64,000 nucleotides of DNA from Brevundimonas sp. LM2 (GCF_002002865.1 NZ_CP019508.1:248001-312000), one strand, 5' to 3'. Positions 47,207-57,986 are shown, counted from the first letter of the stretch. A program made the numbers and translations. Notes: generated by a model not told the origin, from the letters alone.

Positions 47207-47853
47207 GCCGCGAAGGCGTCCTGGATCGCGGCGACGCCGGCAAGGCCGGACGCGCCGTTCCCAACGAGATCGGCTGCATTGTCAGGCGTGATCCCGCCCA
47301 GGGCGATCACGCGGCATTGACGGCTGGCCTGGTCGACGGCGTCGACTCCCAGGGCGGCCTTGCCGGCGGACGCTCCACCGGCCGGAAAGATCGGAGACAG
47401 CACGACGGCGTCCAGGCCGATCGTCCCCCGGGCCGCCGCGACGGAATGGACCGCCCCGGTCAGGATCCAGTCGGGGTGGCGACCGGACAGGGCATAGGCG
47501 GCGGACAGGGCCCGCTCAGGCAGGTGCAGGCCGTCCGCACCGACCGCCTCGGCCAGCGCCGGATCCCGGCCGATCAGCAGGGTTATTCCGCGCGCGATTG
47601 TGACGAGGCGGAGGCGGCGGGCGGTTTCCAGCGCGTCGGCCGCCGCGAAGGCGCGATAGACCACGCCCGAACCGGCCGGCATGCGCGCGGCGGTCTCCCA
47701 CGGTCGCGGCGTACGGTCCGGGTCGGTGAAGAACAACAGGGGAGGGACCCGCGACGGCGCGCCCCCCCTGACAGAGTCCGCGCGGCGGGCTAAGGCCTGG
47801 GCCGTGGCCCACAGCCGGGCCGCCGCTTCCCTCTGGATCTCCGGTTCGTCCAT
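47203..47853 (-). CDS. ThiE/TenI-like thiamine phosphate synthase family protein
   Basis: A 216-residue TIM-barrel protein of the ThiE/TenI superfamily. GADGLHLPE, DAVVLSPIFPAGGASAGKAAL and VIALGGITPDNAADLVGNG are recognisable ThiE blocks. Several catalytic positions differ: the NDR of ThiE reads GRDP (LLIGRDPALAEAV), and HLGQ reads HLPE. So it may be a divergent ThiE or a TenI-like paralogue rather than the main thiamine phosphate synthase. Its ATG overlaps the start codon of the divergent YggS-type gene (CATG). Confidence 0.8.
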   Translation of the reverse strand: MDEPEIQREAAARLWATAQALARRADSVRGGAPSRVPPLLFFTDPDRTPRPWETAARMPAGSGVVYRAFAAADALETARRLRLVTIARGITLLIGRDPALAEAVGADGLHLPERALSAAYALSGRHPDWILTGAVHSVAAARGTIGLDAVVLSPIFPAGGASAGKAALGVDAVDQASRQCRVIALGGITPDNAADLVGNGASGLAGVAAIQDAFAA

Positions 47854-48577
47854 GACCGCCTCATTGCCCGCTTCCCGTCCGACGTCCAGCGATCCGGCCT
47901 TCATCGCGCGGCTGACGGACATTCGCGCCCGGATGGCGGCGGCGAGCCAGGCCGCCGGCCGCGACCCCGCCGCCGCGATCCTGACCGCCGTGTCCAAGAC
48001 CCAGCCGCCCGAGGCGATCGATGCGGCATTGGTGGCGGGGCTGCGGGTGTTCGGCGAGAACCGGGTGCAGGAGGCGCAGGGCCGATGGGGCGGGCGACGC
48101 GCCGGCCTGCCCGATCTGGAACTGCGGCTGATCGGACCGCTGCAGTCCAACAAGGCCGAGGACGCGGTCGCCCTATTCGACGTCATCGAGACCCTGGATC
48201 GCGACAAGCTGGTCGGAGCCCTGACCGCGGCCGCCGCCAAGGTCGGGCGCTCGCCGCGCCTGCTGGTCCAGGTCAATACCGGGGAGGAGCCGCAGAAGGC
48301 GGGCGTGGCGCCGCGCGACGCCGACGCCCTGATCGCCCGGGCTCGGGCCGAAGGGCTGACGGTCGAGGGGCTGATGGCCATTCCCCCGGCCGACGAGGAG
48401 CCCATCCTGCATTTCGCCCTGCTGGCCCGGATCGCCGAACGGAACGGCCTGTCGGTGCTGTCGATGGGGATGAGCGGGGATTTCGAGGCCGCGATCCGGC
48501 TGGGCGCCACCCACGTGCGCATCGGATCGGCCCTGTTCGGGGAACGAAACCCGCTCCCGGCGCCCTCTAGTCTCTGA
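47852..48577 (+). CDS. YggS/PROSC-type pyridoxal-phosphate homeostasis protein
   Basis: A 241-residue PLP-binding protein. The Lys in TAVSKTQPPEAIDAAL forms the internal aldimine, then GLRVFGENRVQEAQGRW, RLIGPLQSNKAEDAV, LVQVNTGEEPQKAGV, and SMGMSGDFEAAIRLGATHVR, which binds the phosphate. It balances free PLP and affects amino-acid metabolism; no catalytic reaction is known. ATG 47852 overlaps the ThiE-like start on the other strand; an internal Met (residue 28) is an alternative. cenR follows after 60 bases. Confidence 0.94.
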   Translation: MTASLPASRPTSSDPAFIARLTDIRARMAAASQAAGRDPAAAILTAVSKTQPPEAIDAALVAGLRVFGENRVQEAQGRWGGRRAGLPDLELRLIGPLQSNKAEDAVALFDVIETLDRDKLVGALTAAAAKVGRSPRLLVQVNTGEEPQKAGVAPRDADALIARARAEGLTVEGLMAIPPADEEPILHFALLARIAERNGLSVLSMGMSGDFEAAIRLGATHVRIGSALFGERNPLPAPSSL

Positions 48578-48637
48578 TTCCGGACCAATTTCCGTCGCCG
48601 CCTTGGCGTTTGCCCCAAGCCTCGCCATTCTAGACCC

Positions 48638-49324
48638 ATGCCCACACCCAAGACCCTGCTGATCATCGACGACGACGACGACCTGCGCGAGGCCCTGGCC
48701 GAACAGCTGGCGCTGCACGAGGAGTTCAGGACCGTCCAGGCGGCGACCGCCACCGAAGGGGTCCGGCTGGGTCGCGAGATCCGCGCCGACCTGATCCTGC
48801 TGGACGTCGACCTGCCCGACATGGACGGCCGCGAGGCCTGCCGCCTGCTGCGCAAGGACGGGGTCTCCACCCCGGTGATCATGCTGACGGCGCAGGACTC
48901 CGACGCCGACACCGTGCTGGGTCTCGACAGCGGGGCCAACGACTACGTCACCAAGCCCTTCCGCTTCGCCGTGCTGCTGGCCCGGATCCGCGCCCATCTG
49001 CGCAGCCACGAACAGTCCGAGGACGCGGTCTTCCAGATCGGCCCCTACGAGTTCCGCCCGGCGGGCAAGATGCTGCTGGACGGCAAGGGGCGGAAGGTCC
49101 GGCTGACGGAGAAGGAGACCAACATCCTCAAATATCTCTATCGCTCGGGGGCCAAGGCCGTGTCGCGCGAGGAGCTGCTGACCGAGGTCTGGGGCTACAA
49201 CGCCGGGGTCACGACCCACACGCTGGAGACCCACATCTATCGGCTGCGCCAGAAGATCGAGCCCGAGCCCGGCCAGGCGCGGCTGCTGCTGACCGACGCG
49301 GGCGGGTACCGGTTGCAGCCTTAA
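48638..49324 (+). CDS. cenR: OmpR-family response regulator, CenR type
   Basis: A 228-residue two-component regulator. The receiver has the acidic cluster DDDDD (11-15), the phospho-acceptor Asp56 in LILLDVDLP and Lys106 in DYVTKPF. The winged helix (about 130-228) has VRLTEKETNILKYLYRSG and TTHTLETHIYRLRQKI. The EKETNILKYLYR and HEQSEDAVFQIGPYEF patterns match the CenR group, which in Caulobacter is essential for envelope integrity and lies near the origin. A partner kinase (CenK) is not adjacent. The stop overlaps the convergent ParE-type toxin gene by four bases. Confidence 0.85.
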   Translation: MPTPKTLLIIDDDDDLREALAEQLALHEEFRTVQAATATEGVRLGREIRADLILLDVDLPDMDGREACRLLRKDGVSTPVIMLTAQDSDADTVLGLDSGANDYVTKPFRFAVLLARIRAHLRSHEQSEDAVFQIGPYEFRPAGKMLLDGKGRKVRLTEKETNILKYLYRSGAKAVSREELLTEVWGYNAGVTTHTLETHIYRLRQKIEPEPGQARLLLTDAGGYRLQP

Positions 49325-49596
49325 GGGTAGTGTTGTCTCGCGTGCAGGACGCGCAAAATTCGGATCACGTTCGTCTCCACACGATAGATAACGATGTAGT
49401 TCGGATGGACGACCATCTCCCGGGTGCCCGGCGTCCGTCCGACCCTGTGCAGATACGGAAAGGCGGACAGGCGTTCGGTTGCGGTCTCGATCATGGACTT
49501 CAGAGATTGGGCCGCGTCGGGATTGCGGGCTGCGATATAGGTGATCGCGGTAGAAAGGTCTGATCGCGCCCGCTTATCCCAGGCGACGTGTGACAT
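49321..49596 (-). CDS. ParE/RelE-superfamily toxin
   Basis: A 91-residue toxin-like protein: WDKRARSDLSTAITYIAARN, LSAFPYLHRVGRTPGTREM, and YIVIYRVETNVIRILRVLHAR, the usual ParE/RelE fold with its basic C-terminal strand. Whether it poisons gyrase (ParE) or cuts mRNA (RelE) cannot be told from sequence. Its ATG overlaps the antitoxin stop by one base (TGATG), so antitoxin is made first. Its 3' end overlaps cenR. Confidence 0.9.
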   Translation of the reverse strand: MSHVAWDKRARSDLSTAITYIAARNPDAAQSLKSMIETATERLSAFPYLHRVGRTPGTREMVVHPNYIVIYRVETNVIRILRVLHARQHYP

Positions 49597-49775
49597 CAGG
49601 CCTTCGGTTTGTGGGCGTCGATGATGGACTGCAGCTCCGCCATCACCTGGTCGTGCGGAATGGGTTCGCTGGGATCATCAAGCGCCTCCTGTACCTTGGC
49701 GCGGAACCAGGCGTCATGGGCTGCAGCCTCTTCAGTCGAGGCAAACTCGGATTCGATGGGCGACAGGGCAGGCAT
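49596..49775 (-). CDS. RelB-type antitoxin
   Basis: A 59-residue acidic protein with SEFASTEEAAAHDAWFRAKV and ALDDPSEPIPHDQVMAELQ, the pattern of short antitoxins paired with ParE/RelE toxins. The C-terminal part should wrap the toxin. ATG 49775 is chosen by family fit; TTG 49811 is possible. The upstream gene xth ends 46 bases away on the same strand. Confidence 0.85.
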   Translation of the reverse strand: MPALSPIESEFASTEEAAAHDAWFRAKVQEALDDPSEPIPHDQVMAELQSIIDAHKPKA

Positions 49776-49820
49776 GCCGGGAAAGATGCGCCTCGCGTCT
49801 GTGGCACGCAAGTCGGCGGG

Positions 49821-50615
49821 CTAGACGTCCAGGTCGACCGTGATCGGGCAGTGGTCGCTGGGCTGGGTCCAGGCACGGACCGGTTCGTGGATGGTGGCGC
49901 TGCCGAGCACGACGGCGGGCGTCAGCCCGGGCGAGGTCCAGATGTGGTCGAGGCGCAGGCCGCGGTTGGACTTGCGGAAGTCCTGGGCGCGGTAGCTCCA
50001 CCAGCTGGCCAGTTTCTGCGGCTCGGGGAAGGCGTCGCGGACGACGTCGGCGAAGGCCCCGGCGGCCTTCAGCCGGGTCAGGGTCTCGACCTCGATCGGT
50101 GTGTGGCTGACGATCTTCGACATGTGGCGGTGGTTCCAGACATCGAATTCGGAGGGCGCGATGTTGAAGTCCCCGCACATCAGCAGGGGTCGCGACCGGT
50201 CCTGGGCGGCGACGGCGGCGGTCAGCTGTTCGTAGAAGTCCATCTTGTGGTCGAACTTCGGATTGAGGTCGCGGTCGGGCACGTCGCCGCCGGCGGGGAT
50301 GTAGAAATTCTGGATGTCGATCCCGGCGATCCGCGCCGAGACGCAGCGGGCATGGCCAAGCTTGCAGGCCTGGAAGGTGTCGCTGGGCTCCAGGGGCAGG
50401 CGGCTGGCGATGGCGACGCCGTGCCAGCCCTTCTGGCCCGCGATCTTCAGGTGCGGCAGGCCCATCTCGGCGAAGGCGTTCCTGGGGAACTGATCCGCCA
50501 GGCATTTGATCTCCTGCAGGCACAGGACGTCGGTCCCGCTCTCGGCGACGAAACGCGCGACCTGATCGATGCGCAGGCGGACGGAGTTGATGTTCCAGGT
50601 GGCGAGACGAATCAT
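49821..50615 (-). CDS. xth: Exodeoxyribonuclease III
   Basis: A 264-residue EEP-family nuclease and AP endonuclease in base-excision repair. Motifs: LATWNINSVRLRID, VLCLQEIKCLADQFP, GDFNIAPSEFD, LRLDHIWTSPGL and PSDHCPITVDL, the last with the catalytic Asp-His. The start is ATG 50615. Downstream is the toxin-antitoxin pair on the same strand; they may be co-transcribed. Confidence 0.96.
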   Translation of the reverse strand: MIRLATWNINSVRLRIDQVARFVAESGTDVLCLQEIKCLADQFPRNAFAEMGLPHLKIAGQKGWHGVAIASRLPLEPSDTFQACKLGHARCVSARIAGIDIQNFYIPAGGDVPDRDLNPKFDHKMDFYEQLTAAVAAQDRSRPLLMCGDFNIAPSEFDVWNHRHMSKIVSHTPIEVETLTRLKAAGAFADVVRDAFPEPQKLASWWSYRAQDFRKSNRGLRLDHIWTSPGLTPAVVLGSATIHEPVRAWTQPSDHCPITVDLDV

Positions 50616-50674
50616 GGCCGGGTCTTACGGACCGCCGTCGCCCGGCTCAAGCCGAAGGGCCCAGAATGAAAATC

Positions 50675-50700
50675 GACCCCCGGCGGGGGCACCGGGGGTC
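50675..50700 (-). terminator. Hairpin between lolA and xth
   Basis: GACCCCCGG / CCGGGGGTC with an 8-base loop, followed on the minus strand by GATTTTCATT. A second perfect hairpin (AGGACGG / CCGTCCT) lies at 50751-50769, nearer lolA. Together they probably end lolA transcription. The 249-base gap 50616-50864 shows no gene. Confidence 0.6.
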
Positions 50701-50864
50701 AGGTTTCGTCTATTTCGCAGCCGTCGGGAGGGGATGAGATCCGAGGCTAAAGGACGGATTGACCGTCCTGTGCTTAATCTGCCACAGGCGGAATAAACCG
50801 TCAAACACAGATTGAGACGTCTTGTGTGTGTTTATCAGAACACGGTGAACGAGTCGTAAAAGCG

Positions 50865-51500
50865 TCAGTTTCGGCCCGGGCGACGCGTCGGATCGGTCAG
50901 GCGGAACAGGCTGGCGGCCAAGCTGGGCGCGGGCGTCAAGGTGGTCAGCTGGGTGCGGGTGCGCGCCCCCTGCGCATCGGTGATGGTCCACTCCTGCAGC
51001 CGCATCGGGTTGCCGGCGAAGGCCAGGATGACCGAGCCCTCGTTGGGACGGCGCTGGTCGCGGGCCGTGATGGCGAACGCTCCGGACTGCATGCGGGTGA
51101 CGCGGTCGATGCGCACGCCCTGGTCCAGCCGGACGTTGCGGGCCAGGAAGGTCGACAGGGGTGTGGCTCCCAGCGGCACCTGACGGAAGACGTTCAACCG
51201 CGGGTCGTAGCGTTTGACGTTGTCGCCGTCGGACACGACCAGCAGGCCGGCGGGGTCGGTGTATTCGAACCGCATCTTGCCGGGGCGCTGCAGATAGAAG
51301 CGGCCCTGACGACGCTGACCGCCCGCCCCGGTCTCGACGAAACTGCCCTGGGCGGAGGTGAGGGCCTGCAGATAGGTCTGGGCCTGGGCCAGGGTGGCGC
51401 GGTCCTCGGCCGACAGGGTCGACTGGGCGGCGGCGGGCAGGGCGGTGAGGCCGGCGATGGCGGCGAGGCCGAAGCCGAGGTCTCTGCGGGACAGGGTCAT
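50865..51500 (-). CDS. lolA: Outer-membrane lipoprotein carrier LolA family protein
   Basis: A 211-residue periplasmic protein of the LolA family, which shuttles lipoproteins from LolCDE to the outer membrane. A twin-arginine-like signal (SRRDLGFGLAAIAGLTALPA) precedes the mature domain. SAQGSFVETGAGGQRRQGRF and YLQRPGKMRFEYTDP are the family core; later NPMRLQEWTITDAQG. ATG 51500 begins the signal. Upstream is the repeat-bearing gap before ftsK. Confidence 0.92.
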   Translation of the reverse strand: MTLSRRDLGFGLAAIAGLTALPAAAQSTLSAEDRATLAQAQTYLQALTSAQGSFVETGAGGQRRQGRFYLQRPGKMRFEYTDPAGLLVVSDGDNVKRYDPRLNVFRQVPLGATPLSTFLARNVRLDQGVRIDRVTRMQSGAFAITARDQRRPNEGSVILAFAGNPMRLQEWTITDAQGARTRTQLTTLTPAPSLAASLFRLTDPTRRPGRN

Positions 51501-51693
51501 GAGGGTCTTTCTCCCATTCGGGACGATTTCGATGTCGCGGTTGTGCCGGGCCAGCACGGCGTCGTCGTGACGGCAGCTAGACCTTATTCCGGCGGCTAGA
51601 TGAAGCCCCGTTCAGGTGGGATGGTTCCCGAAAGGGGTGGCTGGTGGTGGTGGCTGGTGTCGGGTGTCGAAGACAGAAGGGACGGCGATGCTC

Positions 51694-51837
51694 CTCCCTC
51701 CCCCGCGGGGGAGGGCAGGTGGCGAAGCGACCGGGTGGGGGCGGCAAGGCGACAAGGCGCCGTCGGTGTCTGGCTTGCCGGCCGTTCCCACCCGGTCTCC
51801 GCTGCGCTTCGACCACCCTCCCCCGAGGGGGAGGGAG
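51694..51837. repeat. 144-bp MITE-like element with long terminal inverted repeats
   Basis: The ends are mirror images for about 45-50 bases. CTCCCTCCCCCGCGGGGGAG on the left answers its reverse complement on the right, continuing through GGTGGCGAAGCGACCGGGTG against the matching CACCCGGTCTCCGCTGCGCT. No transposase is encoded. It fills most of the 351-base lolA-ftsK gap (51501-51851). The same sort of element is frequent between genes in Caulobacterales, and it may serve as a terminator for flanking genes. Confidence 0.8.
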
Positions 51838-51851
51838 ACGTTGTGCAGATC

Positions 51852-54263
51852 TCACGCCATCGGCGGCGGGCCGGCCAGGATGTCGCGTTTGCCGGCGTGG
51901 TTGGCGGGCGAGACGACGCCTTCCTGTTCCATCCGCTCGATCAGGGAGGCGGCGCGGTTGTAGCCGATCTGGAGGCGGCGCTGGACGTACGAGGTCGAGG
52001 CCTTGCGGTCGCGGGTGACCACGGCCACGGCGCGGTCGTAAAGGTCGTCGCCCGAGGAGGCCCCGCCGCCCTCGTCGATGGCCCCGTCGCCGTCGCCGTC
52101 GGGGTCGTCGGTGATCAGGTCCAGATAGTCCGGCTCGGCCTGGGCGCGCAGGTGTTTGCAGACCTCCTCGACTTCCTGGTCCGTCACGAACGGGCCGTGC
52201 AGACGAGTGATGCGGCCGCCGCCGGCCATGTAGAGCATGTCGCCCTGGCCCAGCAGCTGTTCGCCCCCCTGCTCGCCCAGGATGGTGCGGCTGTCGATCT
52301 TGGAGGTCACCTGGAAGCTGATCCGGGTCGGGAAGTTCGCCTTGATGGTGCCGGTGATGACGTCGACCGAGGGGCGCTGGGTGGCCATGATCAGGTGGAT
52401 GCCGGCGGCGCGGGCCATCTGGGCCAGGCGCTGGACCGCGCCCTCCACGTCCTTGCCGGCGACCAGCATCAGGTCCGCCATCTCGTCCATGACCACGACC
52501 AGATAGGGCATGGGCTCGGGGCGGATCTTCTCGCTCTCATAGACCGGACGGCCCTGGTCGTCGAAGCCGGTCTGGACCGTGCGTTCGAAATGCTCGCCCT
52601 TCTTCTGGGCCTCGATGGCGCGCTCGTTGTAGCTGGCGACGTTGCGCACGCCGAGCTTGGACATGCGGCGATAGCGGTCCTCCATCTCGCGGACCGTCCA
52701 TTTCAGGGCGACGACGGCCTTCTTGGGATCGGTGACGACCGGGGCCAGCAGGTGCGGGATGCCGTCATAGACCGACAGTTCCAGCATCTTGGGGTCGATC
52801 ATGATGAAGCGGCACTCGGCGGGGCTGAGCCGGTACAGGATCGACAGGATCATGGCGTTGACCCCGACCGACTTGCCCGAGCCGGTGGTGCCCGCGATCA
52901 GCAGGTGGGGCATGCGCGCCAGGTCGGCGACATAGGGCTCGCCGCCGATGGTCTCGCCGAGCGCCAGCGGCAGCAGATGGGAAGGCTTGCCGTATTCGGC
53001 GCTGGCCAGCAGGTCGCGCAGATAGACGGTCTCGCGCTTCAGATTGGGCAGTTCGATCCCGATGGCGTTGCGGTTGGGGACCACCGAGATGCGGCAGGCG
53101 CGGGCCGACATGGAGCGGGCGATGTCGTCGGACAGGGCCACGACGCGGCCGTGCTTCACGCCCGGAGCCGGCACCAGCTCGTACAGGGTGACGACGGGGC
53201 CCGGGCGGATCTGGTCGATCACCCCCTTGACCCCGAACTCGGCCAGGACGCCCTCCAGCATCTTGGCGTTCTGTTTCAGGGCGGTCTCGTCGACCATGCC
53301 GACGCGGGCCTGGGGCTTGGCCAGCATGGCCAGGGGCGGCAGGGAGAAGTCGCCCTCGGGCCGGACGAAATCGAAGGCGACCTGGCCGTCGTCGACGGTC
53401 TTCTTCGACGGCTTGGCCGGTTTGGGCGCGGCGACGCTGGGTTCGGGGCTCTGGCTGACCGGGACGAGCGGCTCCGGCGCGGGCGCGTCGTCCCACGGCA
53501 GGGGGACGTCGGCGTCCGCGTCCTCGACCGCCTCGGGACGGGCCCGGGGGCGTCGGGCGGCCGGGGCCGGGACCGGCTCGGCCACCGGTTCGGGGCGGGG
53601 GCGGGCCGGGCGGGGGACCGCCGGGCCGGAGGACGCCGGGGCACGGCGCAGGCCGGACAGCCAGGCGGTGGCCTCGCCGAAGTCCGAGATTCTCAGACCG
53701 ACGGCATAGCCGCAGGCCCACAGGCCGGCGGCGAGGAACAGCAGGCCCCCGATGATCTCCCCGCCGGGGAGGCCCAGGGCGCGGAAGGCGGCGGCGAACA
53801 GGCCGATGACGGCGTCGCCCCAAAGCCCGCCCAGGCCGGCGGCCAGGGGCCAGGCCGAGGGCGCGGCCAGGGCCGACAGGGCGGCGGACAAGGCCAGGAC
53901 GCCGCCCGTGGCCGACAGGGCCTTCAGCGGGGTCGGCTTGAGCCGTTGCTGGATCGCGTCGCCGATGGCGGCGGCCAGGCCGAAGGCAATGGTCAGGGCC
54001 GCGGCGGGCCAGGCGGCCAGGCCCAGACTCTGCATGAACAGGTCGGCGAAGATCGCGCCGTTGAGGCCGAGCCAGTTGGTGGCCGGGTTCGAGGAGGCGG
54101 CGTTCAGGCTCGGATCGGCCGGGTTCCACGACACGAAGGCCACGACCAGCAGCGTGGCCAGCAGGGCCTGCAGCACGCCGCGAAACCGCACCACGAACGG
54201 CGCGTCCCACAGGATGAGGGCGCTCATGAAGGCGCGCTGGCTGAGGACGAGGGAGGCGGACAT
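51852..54263 (-). CDS. ftsK: DNA translocase FtsK
   Basis: An 803-residue septal DNA motor that helps chromosome dimer resolution and terminus segregation. The N-terminal 190 residues hold four membrane segments ([18 protein letters not shown] is the first). A Pro/Ala/Glu-rich linker covers about 195-310. The alpha-beta motor has [19 protein letters not shown], Walker [16 protein letters not shown] and Walker [15 protein letters not shown]. The C-terminal gamma winged helix, which reads polarity sequences, is [20 protein letters not shown]. Its start lies 170 bases from the divergent UbiH-type gene. Confidence 0.97.
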   Translation of the reverse strand: MSASLVLSQRAFMSALILWDAPFVVRFRGVLQALLATLLVVAFVSWNPADPSLNAASSNPATNWLGLNGAIFADLFMQSLGLAAWPAAALTIAFGLAAAIGDAIQQRLKPTPLKALSATGGVLALSAALSALAAPSAWPLAAGLGGLWGDAVIGLFAAAFRALGLPGGEIIGGLLFLAAGLWACGYAVGLRISDFGEATAWLSGLRRAPASSGPAVPRPARPRPEPVAEPVPAPAARRPRARPEAVEDADADVPLPWDDAPAPEPLVPVSQSPEPSVAAPKPAKPSKKTVDDGQVAFDFVRPEGDFSLPPLAMLAKPQARVGMVDETALKQNAKMLEGVLAEFGVKGVIDQIRPGPVVTLYELVPAPGVKHGRVVALSDDIARSMSARACRISVVPNRNAIGIELPNLKRETVYLRDLLASAEYGKPSHLLPLALGETIGGEPYVADLARMPHLLIAGTTGSGKSVGVNAMILSILYRLSPAECRFIMIDPKMLELSVYDGIPHLLAPVVTDPKKAVVALKWTVREMEDRYRRMSKLGVRNVASYNERAIEAQKKGEHFERTVQTGFDDQGRPVYESEKIRPEPMPYLVVVMDEMADLMLVAGKDVEGAVQRLAQMARAAGIHLIMATQRPSVDVITGTIKANFPTRISFQVTSKIDSRTILGEQGGEQLLGQGDMLYMAGGGRITRLHGPFVTDQEVEEVCKHLRAQAEPDYLDLITDDPDGDGDGAIDEGGGASSGDDLYDRAVAVVTRDRKASTSYVQRRLQIGYNRAASLIERMEQEGVVSPANHAGKRDILAGPPPMA

Positions 54264-54341
54264 AGGGCGGCGGACTCCGGAGGCAGAACTCCGCCCCTTG
54301 TCGCCCTGACAGGGTTAAGGGGGCATTTACCTCGCGAGCGA

Positions 54342-54421
54342 GGCAGTAGGCAGTAGGGATTTCGTCGCAGGCCGGACCGTCGCAGGAATCTGCTATTGCC
54401 TACTGCCTATTGCCTACTGCC
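54342..54421. repeat. Inverted clusters of a heptamer repeat
   Basis: GGCAGTA occurs twice in tandem at 54342-54355. Its reverse complement TAYTGCC occurs four times in tandem at 54394-54421 (TATTGCC, TACTGCC, TATTGCC, TACTGCC). The two clusters can pair into a stem of 14 bp with one mismatch across a 38-base loop. They occupy the ftsK-ubiH divergent gap and end 13 bases before the UbiH-type start. Confidence 0.85.
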
Positions 54422-54433
54422 TGGTTGAAAGAC

Positions 54434-55687
54434 ATGTCCGCCCCCCACACCCACGACGTCATCATCGCCGGCGCCGGCCTGGCCGGGGCGACCTTCGCCC
54501 TGGCGGCGGCGCAGGGGGGGCTGCGGGTCGCGCTGATCGACCCGCAGCCGTTCTCCGCCCAGCTGGAACCGACCTTCGACGGGCGGTCGACGGCCATCGC
54601 CTGGTCGACCTTTCGGATGCTGGACGTGCTGGGCCTGGGTGCGCGGCTGAGGCCCCACGCCTGCCGGATGGACCGGATCCTGGTGACCGACGGGCGCCGG
54701 CCCGGGGCGGCGTCGAAGCCCGCCTCGCCCGCCTATCTGCGGTTCGACGCCGAGGAGGTCGGGGACGCCACGGGGGGCGAGCCGCTGGGCTATATGGTCG
54801 AGAACCGGCGCATCCGGGTCGCCCTGTCCGAGGCCATCGCCGAATCCGACGTCGAACTGCGGGCCCCGGCCTCGGTGGTGGCGGTCGAGACCGCGGGGGC
54901 CCGGGCCGCGGTGACCCTGGCGGACGGGTCGGTCCTGACCGCGCCCCTGGTGATCGGGGCCGAGGGGCGGGGGTCGCGGGTGCGCGCCGCCGCCGGGATC
55001 GAGACGGTCGGCTGGGCCTATGGCCAGTCCGGGGTCGTGGCGACGGTGCGGCTGGATCGCGACCACGGCAACGTCGCCCACGAATATTTCCTGCCGCACG
55101 GCCCGTTCGCCATCCTGCCGCTGACGGACCGGCGTGCGAGCCTGGTCTGGACCGAGACGACGCGGGCGGCCGAGGCGCTGAGGGATGCGTCCGACGAGGC
55201 CTTCCAGTCGCACCTGATGCGGCGGTTCGGCGATTTCCTGGGCACGGCGACGCCGGAGGGGCCACGCTTCGTCTATCCGCTGGCGCTGGAACTGGCGACG
55301 CGGCTGACCGCGCCGCGCACCGCCCTGATCGGCGACGCGGCTCACGGGGTGCATCCGGTGGCGGGCCAGGGGCTGAACATGGGGCTGAAGGACGCCGCCG
55401 TCCTGGCCGAGGTGCTGGTCGAGGCGATGCGGCGGGGCGAGGACATCGGGTCCGACACCGTGCTGGACCGCTATGCCCGCTGGCGGCGGTTCGACATCAT
55501 GGCCCTGGCGGCGGGGTTCGACGCCTTCGTGCGGCTGTTCTCCAACGACCTGGCCCCGGTGCGCCTGGTCCGCGACCTGGGCATGGCGGCGGTCAACCGG
55601 ATCGGGCCGCTGCGCCGGGCCTTCATGGGCGAGGCGGGCGGGGCCACCGGCGACCTGCCGCGGTTGCTGAAGGGCGAAGCCCTCTAG
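54434..55687 (+). CDS. UbiH/UbiF-type FAD-dependent monooxygenase
   Basis: A 417-residue flavoprotein hydroxylase, likely of ubiquinone synthesis. The FAD fold is DVIIAGAGLAGATFALAAAQ, the second nucleotide motif GDAAHGVHPVAGQGLNMGLK, and ENRRIRVALSEAI in between. Alphaproteobacterial UbiH-class enzymes can hydroxylate more than one ring position, so the exact site is not assigned. ATG 54434 follows GAAAGAC; the heptamer repeats lie directly upstream. Confidence 0.9.
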   Translation: MSAPHTHDVIIAGAGLAGATFALAAAQGGLRVALIDPQPFSAQLEPTFDGRSTAIAWSTFRMLDVLGLGARLRPHACRMDRILVTDGRRPGAASKPASPAYLRFDAEEVGDATGGEPLGYMVENRRIRVALSEAIAESDVELRAPASVVAVETAGARAAVTLADGSVLTAPLVIGAEGRGSRVRAAAGIETVGWAYGQSGVVATVRLDRDHGNVAHEYFLPHGPFAILPLTDRRASLVWTETTRAAEALRDASDEAFQSHLMRRFGDFLGTATPEGPRFVYPLALELATRLTAPRTALIGDAAHGVHPVAGQGLNMGLKDAAVLAEVLVEAMRRGEDIGSDTVLDRYARWRRFDIMALAAGFDAFVRLFSNDLAPVRLVRDLGMAAVNRIGPLRRAFMGEAGGATGDLPRLLKGEAL

Positions 55688-55693
55688 AAGGGG

Positions 55694-55733
55694 GCGCTAC
55701 CGCTCGCGACGCGGTCGCTCGCTGCTTGAGCGC
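55694..55733 (+). repeat. 40-bp REP-like element, copy 2
   Basis: GCGCTACCGCTCGCGACGCG continuing to CGCTGCTTGAGCGC; 53 bases before copy 3 and in the same direction. The gap 55688-56032 (345 bases) holds copies 2 and 3, the dnaK promoter and leader, and no gene. Confidence 0.8.
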
Positions 55734-55746
55734 GTCCTTGCAGGGG

Positions 55747-55786
55747 GCGCTATCGCTCGGAACGCGGTTCCTCGCTGCTTGAGCGC
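55747..55786 (+). repeat. 40-bp REP-like element, copy 3
   Basis: GCGCTATCGCTCGGAACGCG continuing to CGCTGCTTGAGCGC. The CGGAAC/GTTCC arms form a small hairpin around GCG. Copy 1 (14764-14803) is the same unit reversed. Confidence 0.8.
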
Positions 55787-55840
55787 GGTCTGTGACGCGC
55801 GACCGGAGCGTGTCGCCGCCCGGCTGAATCGCAGTCAGGC

Positions 55841-55868
55841 CTTGCGGGGCAGGGTGACTTTCCCATAT
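55841..55868 (+). promoter_or_regulatory. Heat-shock (sigma-32 type) promoter of dnaK
   Basis: CTTG, 17 bases, CCCATAT. This agrees with the alphaproteobacterial RpoH consensus (CTTG, spacer 17-18, CYTATNT-like -10). It lies 165 bases before the dnaK start. The element before dnaJ has the same spacing. Confidence 0.65.
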
Positions 55869-56032
55869 CCCGACCAGCCCGAGAGACCTTGCTGTTTGTG
55901 AGGTTTCGCGGTCAGCACATCCCACCTGCCGTCCCGCGCCCCCGCGGGCGGTGCCAACAAACGGGGGCGGTCACGCGCGGCGCTTTTGACAAGGCCGCCG
56001 CATCGCCCGCCAGACGGAGAAAAAGAAGGCTC

Positions 56033-57934
<1,902 letters not shown>

Positions 57935-57942
57935 GACCGAAG

Positions 57943-57971
57943 GATCCTCCCCCGCGATGCGGGGGAGGATC
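57943..57971 (+). terminator. Strong hairpin after dnaK
   Basis: A perfect 13-bp stem (GATCCTCCCCCGC / GCGGGGGAGGATC) with a GAT loop, nine bases past the dnaK stop. Only GTGGCTTTC follows, so it may attenuate read-through into dnaJ or stabilise the dnaK mRNA rather than terminate fully. Confidence 0.65.
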
Positions 57972-57986
57972 GTGGCTTTCATGAAA

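Noticed and set aside
51600..54356. A 918-codon plus-strand open frame
   Set aside because: Antisense to ftsK, whose Walker motifs and winged helix are unmistakable; the opposite translation is low-complexity.
54394..54421. Tandem heptamers considered as a CRISPR array
   Set aside because: Units are only seven bases with no spacers, and no cas genes are present; reported instead as a short tandem repeat.
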